Assembly: GCA_024691145.1 (NCBI GenBank)
Contig: JAILNW010000219.1
Coordinates: 1-13,927 of the forward strand
Length of the DNA stretch: 13,927 nt
Direction of reading: 5' to 3'
Source: Lachnospiraceae bacterium
GTDB taxonomy: Bacteria; Bacillota; Clostridia; Lachnospirales; Lachnospiraceae
Position 1 is the first letter of the stretch. Each line of letters opens with the position of its first letter. The notes below the pieces were generated by a model. It saw only the letters and a program-made list of their open reading frames with translations. It had not been told where the DNA came from and did not search any database. Below, piece by piece: positions 7,586 to 11,453 of this stretch. The translations under genes were made by a program, and so were the position numbers.

Positions 7586-9025
7586 ATGGTAATGATTGTA
7601 GCAATTATTTTGCTTTTTGTAATAATTGTGGGAGTATTATTAGATGTAACAGAAAGAATTAATATAATTAACAGATATTTTCTGGCAGTGTATATGATTA
7701 TTTATCCAAATATAATAACATTGCTTGCAATAATAAAAGTAACCATAGGAGAGCATATAACCGCAGAATCTTATACATTGCTTTATATTGTGATGATTAT
7801 GGGAATAATATATACCTATGCCAGACTTAATATATTTCCATATACAGAAAATAAGGAGATTTCACAGTCACTTGTTATTATGCGAGGGGGAATAATAATT
7901 CTCTATTGCAGTATATATGCAATAATTGTACAAAGCATATTACTTCTTACTGTGTATGATAATGTTTTAAAACTTGGTATAGATGACAGACTGGTTGCGG
8001 AAAGCATAATATATTCCATGATTATTTTAACATTACTTACATTAAATGGAATGATAAGAATACTTTTAACAACGACACATTATACAGCAAAGAAAAAGAC
8101 TATTTATTTTTTTCTGACTTTTGTGCCAATTGTAAATCTTTTTGTTATGCTTAGCATATGTAAAAATGTTTATGATGAGTTTGATTATTCATATCAGCAG
8201 CAACTTATGGAAAATGTGGTTATAAGAACAGATGCATGTAAAACAAAGTACCCACTGTTACTTGTATCTGGTATAAGTTTCAGAGATTTAAGATTTTTTA
8301 ATTACTGGGGCAGAATACCATTTGTTCTTCTTGAAAATGGAGCTACAATTCAGTATTGTCATGACAGATCCTTTGGGACTATCAATGATAATGCAACACT
8401 TATAAAAAACAGAATTCTTGAGATTATTAATGAAACAGGCTGTAAAAAGGTTAATATAATAGCTCATGGAAAGGGTGGTCTTGATGCAAGATATGCTATT
8501 GCCATGTATGGAATTGAAGAATATGTGGCATCCCTTACAACAATTAATACTCCTCATAGAGGAATGGTTATGAGTAATATACTTTTTCATATGCCTGGTG
8601 GTATAATTAAGTCCTGGACAAGGTATCTTACTAAAAAGTGCCAGGAAAGAGGAGAGATATATCCTGAAGTTTACACCTGCCTTAAGCAGTTAACAAAGAA
8701 ATCACAGGATAAATTTAATGAAGTAATAAAGGACAAAGAAGGAATTTATTATCAGAGTTACAGTACAGTGATGAAGAGTATTTTTGGCAGAGGCAAATAT
8801 GCACTAAGCCATCTTATTACACTGATTTCAGATGGAGCAAATGACGGCCTTGTAAGTGTCAAATCTGCCAGATGGGGCGAATTCCAGGGGGTTCTTGGTA
8901 ACAGAGGAATAACAGGAATAACTTATAACGATTCAACTGATTATGACAGAAGAAACCACAGAGGTTATGATATTTGCAGTGAATATGTAAATATTGTGGG
9001 TGAACTTAAAATTAAAAGATTTTAA
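7586..9025 (+). CDS. Membrane-anchored lipase-like alpha/beta-hydrolase with the nucleophile Ser replaced by Gly
   Basis: The 479 residues divide into an N-terminal membrane domain of about six helices (roughly 2-19, 31-52, 63-84, 97-123, 139-164, 172-195) and a C-terminal lipase-like domain (about 220-479). The latter has FRDLRFFNYWGRIP, VNIIAHGKGGLDARY, TINTPHRG, GANDGLVSVKSARWG and DYDRRNHRGYD, the pattern of secreted triacylglycerol lipases. Asp420 and His458 fit the catalytic Asp and His. At the nucleophile elbow, where the family has HSxGG, this protein has HGKGG: codon GGA at 8468-8470, residue 295. The usual oxyanion-hole LVHG is LVSG (Ser228). The reading frame is otherwise intact. 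It may be a pseudoenzyme that binds lipid or glycan, or may use another residue. ATG 7586 has SD AGAGGA (7570-7575), 24 bases after the GT-C-like gene. Confidence 0.7.
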   Translation: MVMIVAIILLFVIIVGVLLDVTERINIINRYFLAVYMIIYPNIITLLAIIKVTIGEHITAESYTLLYIVMIMGIIYTYARLNIFPYTENKEISQSLVIMRGGIIILYCSIYAIIVQSILLLTVYDNVLKLGIDDRLVAESIIYSMIILTLLTLNGMIRILLTTTHYTAKKKTIYFFLTFVPIVNLFVMLSICKNVYDEFDYSYQQQLMENVVIRTDACKTKYPLLLVSGISFRDLRFFNYWGRIPFVLLENGATIQYCHDRSFGTINDNATLIKNRILEIINETGCKKVNIIAHGKGGLDARYAIAMYGIEEYVASLTTINTPHRGMVMSNILFHMPGGIIKSWTRYLTKKCQERGEIYPEVYTCLKQLTKKSQDKFNEVIKDKEGIYYQSYSTVMKSIFGRGKYALSHLITLISDGANDGLVSVKSARWGEFQGVLGNRGITGITYNDSTDYDRRNHRGYDICSEYVNIVGELKIKRF

Positions 9026-9042
9026 AAAAATATATTTTATGC

Positions 9043-9071
9043 TTGACTTATGGAAAATAAAGTTGTATCAT
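9043..9071 (+). promoter_or_regulatory. Sigma-A promoter of ssrA
   Basis: The -35 TTGACT (9043-9048) and -10 TATCAT (9066-9071) have the ideal 17-base spacing. Transcription should begin near 9078, giving a leader of about 30 bases that RNase P would remove. That leader contains a perfect 7-bp hairpin, ATTAGTA/TACTAAT (9079-9085 and 9089-9095), with a 3-base loop. Confidence 0.8.
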
Positions 9072-9107
9072 ATTAGAGATTAGTAATATACTAATGTTGT
9101 ATATTAG

Positions 9108-9445
9108 GGGGTAGTAAAGGTTTCGACAGGGTAATGGAAATTGGAGAAGCAAGCCGCAGGATGATGCGTCAAAACTCAAATTAAATATAAACGCAGAAGA
9201 TAATTTTGCATTAGCTGCCTAGTTGCAGCTTGTCTGACCTAGGGCACCTACACCTTAGGAGCCAGGCATCGACCTTGTAGGAAACGACTTATGCAAAGCT
9301 TTGAGCATATGGGCGTATTATGAAGCTACTAAAGTCAGGATTATGCTGTTTTAAGCCTGATGGAGGGAATGTCAAAGAATCAGCTAAGCTTGTAGAAGTA
9401 CGATGGAAGGTACTTTGGACACGGGTTCGATTCCCGTCTACTCCA
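9108..9445 (+). ncRNA. ssrA: Transfer-messenger RNA (tmRNA)
   Basis: tmRNA acts as alanine tRNA and as short mRNA in trans-translation with SmpB. The 5' end has the hallmark GGGGTAGTAAAGG-TTTCGAC. The acceptor stem pairs GGGGTAG (9108-9114) with CTACTCC (9438-9444) and keeps the G3-U70 wobble recognised by alanyl-tRNA synthetase. The T arm is ACGGG-TTCGATT-CCCGT (9421-9437), and A9445 is the discriminator. The 338-base length is typical of one-piece tmRNA. After A9445 comes TAT, so CCA is not encoded and must be added. No terminator lies between the RNA and the next ORF, so the mature 3' end requires processing, probably by RNase Z or exonucleases. The pseudoknot region between about 9223 and 9400 was not folded in detail. 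Confidence 0.97.
9193..9222 (+). other. tmRNA tag-peptide reading frame
   Basis: Reading GCA GAA GAT AAT TTT GCA TTA GCT GCC TAG gives AEDNFALAA and a stop. The first GCA is the likely resume codon because TA lies at -5/-4 as in E. coli tmRNA. With the alanine carried by tmRNA itself, the tag on rescued proteins would be A-AEDNFALAA. The terminal ALAA is the signal recognised by ClpXP-type proteases. Confidence 0.88.
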
Positions 9446-9464
9446 TATTTAGAGAGGCGTTAAG

Positions 9465-9695
9465 ATGAGAATTGAGGATTTTAAGATGGAAAGACATGGC
9501 CTTGTTAAGGCTGGAGATGAAGTAGAGATAAGGGAAGGTGTTCTTCCTACTTCATATTATTACACAATTATGCCGGCAGTTGCTATGTCTGCTAATTTTC
9601 CTTTTAACAACAGAATTAAGTCTACTAAAGGAATAGTAAAAGAAGTAAAGCAGACTGACAGAGGATACTATGTATCAGTGGAGTTTGATGAGTAA
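9465..9695 (+). CDS. Unrecognised 76-residue protein directly downstream of ssrA
   Basis: I do not recognise the family. The product is small and soluble, with no signal peptide or membrane helix. KAGDEVEIREG near 16-26 and STKGIVKEVKQTDRGYYVSVEFDE near 53-76 alternate hydrophobic and polar residues around Gly turns, suggesting an SH3-like or KOW-like beta barrel. A more hydrophobic central stretch reads YYYTIMPAVAMSANFPF. ATG 9465 follows a good SD (AGAGAGG, 9451-9457) at 7 bases, only 19 bases after the end of tmRNA. No promoter fits in that gap, so it is probably expressed by read-through from the ssrA promoter. A strong terminator starts at its stop codon. Intact frame, SD and terminator make it a credible gene. 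Confidence 0.75.
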   Translation: MRIEDFKMERHGLVKAGDEVEIREGVLPTSYYYTIMPAVAMSANFPFNNRIKSTKGIVKEVKQTDRGYYVSVEFDE

Positions 9696-9730
9696 GAGAT
9701 ATCAGAGATGGTATCTCTTTTTTATTTTTC
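9695..9730 (+). terminator. Intrinsic terminator after the ssrA-ORF unit
   Basis: AGAGATATC (9695-9703) pairs with GGTATCTCT (9710-9718), a 9-bp stem with one G-U pair and a 6-base loop, followed by a T-rich tract (9718-9729). It overlaps the last base of the stop codon at 9693-9695. Confidence 0.85.
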
Positions 9731-9759
9731 ATGCATAAGATAAACAAAATATGAGCATA

Positions 9760-9790
9760 TTGAATATTGTAAATAAATACATGTTAAAAT
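9760..9790 (+). promoter_or_regulatory. Candidate promoter for a structured RNA
   Basis: An extended -10 (TGTTAAAAT, core TAAAAT at 9785-9790) is preceded by TTGAAT (9760-9765) at a long spacing of 19. The predicted start is near 9797. The extended -10 is good but the -35 spacing is poor. Confidence 0.45.
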
Positions 9791-9796
9791 GGTAAA

Positions 9797-9990
9797 AAAG
9801 ACCTATAAAGTTTTTGAGTATGTATCAATATATGACAAGAAATAAGTGATTTTAACGGAGCTATATTTAATGGACAGATTGACGATGAGCCTATAAAATA
9901 AGGCTTTGTGACTTGTCGGCAAATATTGGAAATAATAAATAGGATAAATATACTATGCCAAAATCACTTGGGGATTATTGACATTTATAA
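9797..9990 (+). ncRNA. Candidate rod-like structured RNA of unknown family
   Basis: No ORF is credible here, but nested complementary segments would fold into one long rod. They are TATAAA (9804-9809) with TTTATA (9984-9989); TGT-CAATA (9821-9830, two bases bulged) with TATTGACA (9976-9983); a perfect 10-bp stem AAGTGATTTT (9844-9853) with AAAATCACTT (9960-9969); and TATATTTA (9862-9869) with TAAATATA (9945-9952). The apical part holds GACA/TGTC (9873-9876 and 9914-9917) and AGCCT/AGGCT (9888-9892 and 9901-9905). The overall length of about 190 bases and a bubble-interrupted rod recall 6S RNA, but I cannot match its sequence signatures. No U-tract follows, so the 3' end is uncertain. The outer weak stems could be chance in AT-rich DNA; the 10-bp stem is much less likely to be. 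Confidence 0.4.
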
Positions 9991-10006
9991 CCAAAAATGA
10001 TATGAT
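9978..10006 (+). promoter_or_regulatory. Sigma-A promoter of the riboswitch-controlled transcript
   Basis: TTGACA (9978-9983) and TATGAT (10001-10006) have 17-base spacing, close to consensus. Transcription should start near 10013, some 35 bases before the riboswitch core. The -35 lies within the outer stem of the candidate structured RNA upstream. Confidence 0.8.
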
Positions 10007-10045
10007 TAATATATGAAAAACATAAGGTGTTTTTATTAAATTATT

Positions 10046-10120
10046 AAGGCAAAGCAGGTGAAAATCTGTGACGCAAAGCTATAGGGTCTTCGTTTTAACA
10101 AAAACATGGCAGCCAGTTGC
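10046..10120 (+). promoter_or_regulatory. Cyclic-di-GMP class I riboswitch (GEMM)
   Basis: The conserved GEMM core is clear. GGCAAA (10048-10053) leads into a 6-bp stem GCAGGT/ATCTGT capped by a GAAA tetraloop (10054-10069). This is followed by the invariant GACGCAAAGC (10070-10079). The second hairpin carries GGGTCT, a GTTTT/AAAAC stem (10092-10096 and 10101-10105) and the 3' element ATGGCAGCC-AGTTGC ending near 10120. GCAA (10049-10052) can pair with TTGC (10117-10120) as P1. Class I GEMM RNAs bind c-di-GMP between the two helices. With a terminator directly downstream, control is probably by transcription termination; I infer, from the usual behaviour of class I switches in clostridia, that the ligand turns expression off. 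Confidence 0.93.
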
Positions 10121-10127
10121 AATTGAT

Positions 10128-10173
10128 TGGTTAGTCTATTATTAGTGGAAAGTAATTGATTAACCATTTTTTT
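10128..10173 (+). terminator. Riboswitch expression-platform terminator
   Basis: TGGTTAGTC (10128-10136) pairs with GATTAACCA (10158-10166), nine pairs including one G-U, followed by seven T residues (10167-10173). It lies 8 bases after the riboswitch core and 60 bases before the ATG it should control. I could not identify a clear antiterminator by eye. Confidence 0.82.
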
Positions 10174-10233
10174 GTGTAAGGCCTGTCTTTGGAACATGAT
10201 AACAGTGCATGTTATAAGGAGAAGGTGACTTTT

Positions 10234-11280
10234 ATGAAAAGGAAGGGTAAATCAAAGTTAACAGTCCTGGCAATGTTACTAAGTTTCGTTTTGATAGAGA
10301 CTCAAGGTGTTAATACAAAAGCAAGCACACCCGAAACGGATGTAGTTTACAGATGGCCCGTACCATCGAGTCATGAAATTCTTAATTATTATGGAGAGGG
10401 TAACAGCGGTATAGATATTATAAGCGACAAAACGGATGCAGAAGTAGTTGCTGCAAGAGGCGGAATTGTTTCTGCAGCAGAGTCAACAGCATGTGAGCAT
10501 ATTGACAATTATCCAGAATATTGTTGCAATAATGGACTTGGAAACTATGTTCGTATTGAGCATGAAGACGGAACTTATGCAATGTACGAAAATTTAAAAT
10601 ATGGAAGTGTAACAGTAGAGAATGGTCAGAAAGTCGAAGAAGGTGAGGTAATCGGTATCATGGGCTCATCAGGAAGGAGCGAATGTGTACATCTTCATTT
10701 TGCACTTGCATATTCACCAACAGAAACAATTAATACTAATCCAGAATCACTAAATTATAAATATCCTAAGGAAAAAGCAGCAGCTAATGAGACAACTGTA
10801 CAGGAAGCGACTAATCAGTGGACAATTGACAATGAAGATGGTGTCAATTTAAGAGATGGTGCTGGAACAGGATATAACAAAATAGGTTATATTGAAGCCG
10901 GAACGACAATTGAAGTAACAGACATTATAGAAGGTGAAGAGTATAAGTGGGGAAAAACTGTATATGATGGCATTGAGGGATGGTGTGTTCTTAACTATGC
11001 AACACAGGTGGTGAAAGATGTTGTAATTAAAGAAAAAGAAGAAACATTAAGATGCACACTTAAACTTGAAACATTAGGAGGAGACGTATCATATTCAACA
11101 TATGTATATGCAAAGGGCGAACAGTTTGGAAAACTTCCTAATGCCAAGAAAGACGGATACAAATTCTTGGGATGGTATACAGATGAAACTTATGCTACTG
11201 AATATAATCCAAAACATACAATCAACAAAGACACGACATTTTATGCTAAGTGGGAAAAGAAATCTGTTGAGGGACAGTAA
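10234..11280 (+). CDS. Secreted protein: degenerate LytM/M23 domain, SH3b domain, Listeria-Bacteroides repeat
   Basis: The 348-residue product begins with a signal peptide (basic MKRKGKSK, hydrophobic core LTVLAMLLSFVLI, likely cut near TKA-ST). A LytM/M23-like domain (about 43-165) shows GIDI, GLGNYVRIEHEDGTYAMY and VHLHFAL. Of the LytM metal and catalytic residues, Asp61, His153 and His155 are present. The first zinc ligand is Asn57 (HxxxD becomes NSGID) and the YxHL histidine is Asn120. Four Cys in this domain may form disulfides. An SH3b domain (about 195-258) has GVNLRDGAGTGYNKIG and W-containing strands. A Listeria-Bacteroides repeat (about 274-342) has GYKFLGWYTDETYATEYNP and FYAKW. 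No LPXTG or membrane anchor is seen. ATG 10234 follows AAGGAGAAGGTG (10216-10227); an in-frame TTG at 10189 lacks an SD and would spoil the signal peptide. Its leader holds the c-di-GMP riboswitch. Confidence 0.88.
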   Translation: MKRKGKSKLTVLAMLLSFVLIETQGVNTKASTPETDVVYRWPVPSSHEILNYYGEGNSGIDIISDKTDAEVVAARGGIVSAAESTACEHIDNYPEYCCNNGLGNYVRIEHEDGTYAMYENLKYGSVTVENGQKVEEGEVIGIMGSSGRSECVHLHFALAYSPTETINTNPESLNYKYPKEKAAANETTVQEATNQWTIDNEDGVNLRDGAGTGYNKIGYIEAGTTIEVTDIIEGEEYKWGKTVYDGIEGWCVLNYATQVVKDVVIKEKEETLRCTLKLETLGGDVSYSTYVYAKGEQFGKLPNAKKDGYKFLGWYTDETYATEYNPKHTINKDTTFYAKWEKKSVEGQ

Positions 11281-11341
11281 ATACACTTAGTTTCATTTCA
11301 AAGTATCAGGGAGTATTTTGAAAATAGATCATAAGATAAAG

Positions 11342-11368
11342 CCGAGTAAAAATGTTTGCTCGGTTTTT
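11342..11368 (+). terminator. Intrinsic terminator after the M23-like gene
   Basis: CCGAGTAAA (11342-11350) and TTTGCTCGG (11355-11363) form a 9-bp stem with one G-U pair and an AATG loop, followed by five T residues. The T-tract ends where the copA palindrome begins. Confidence 0.85.
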
Positions 11369-11397
11369 GTCTGTCTTGACAAGCGTTAAGACAGACA
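11368..11397. promoter_or_regulatory. Large palindrome over the copA promoter, probable operator
   Basis: TGTCTGTCTTGAC (11368-11380) is mirrored by GTTAAGACAGACA (11385-11397) around a 4-base centre, with 12 of 13 positions complementary; the outer 10 are perfect. It covers the -35 and nearly all of the spacer, so a bound dimer would block RNA polymerase. The centre, GACAAGCGTT, loosely resembles the CopY/BlaI box KACANNTGTM (6 of 8 fixed positions). A copper-responsive repressor is an inference, and none is encoded in the window. Confidence 0.65.
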
Positions 11398-11404
11398 TTA
11401 TAAT
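11376..11404 (+). promoter_or_regulatory. Consensus sigma-A promoter of copA
   Basis: TTGACA (11376-11381) and TATAAT (11399-11404) match the consensus exactly, with 17-base spacing. The predicted start is near 11411, leaving a leader of about 43 bases. Such a strong core promoter suits a gene that is tightly repressed and then induced. Confidence 0.9.
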
Positions 11405-11453
11405 ATAAGATAAGAATGTGAAAAATATAACAATCACAGGAGAGAGGTGCTAT

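Noticed and set aside
8288..8590. A 100-codon minus-strand frame inside the lipase-like gene
   Set aside because: It opposes the conserved lipase motifs and has no recognisable domain or upstream SD.
10016..10034. AAAAACA/TGTTTTT hairpin before the riboswitch, considered as a terminator
   Set aside because: The stem is almost all A-T with only four Ts at its 3' end, and it lies just after the promoter; it would not terminate efficiently.
10189..10233. TTG start extending the M23-like protein by 15 residues
   Set aside because: There is no SD before it, it would put polar residues ahead of a normal signal peptide, and ATG 10234 has a strong SD.
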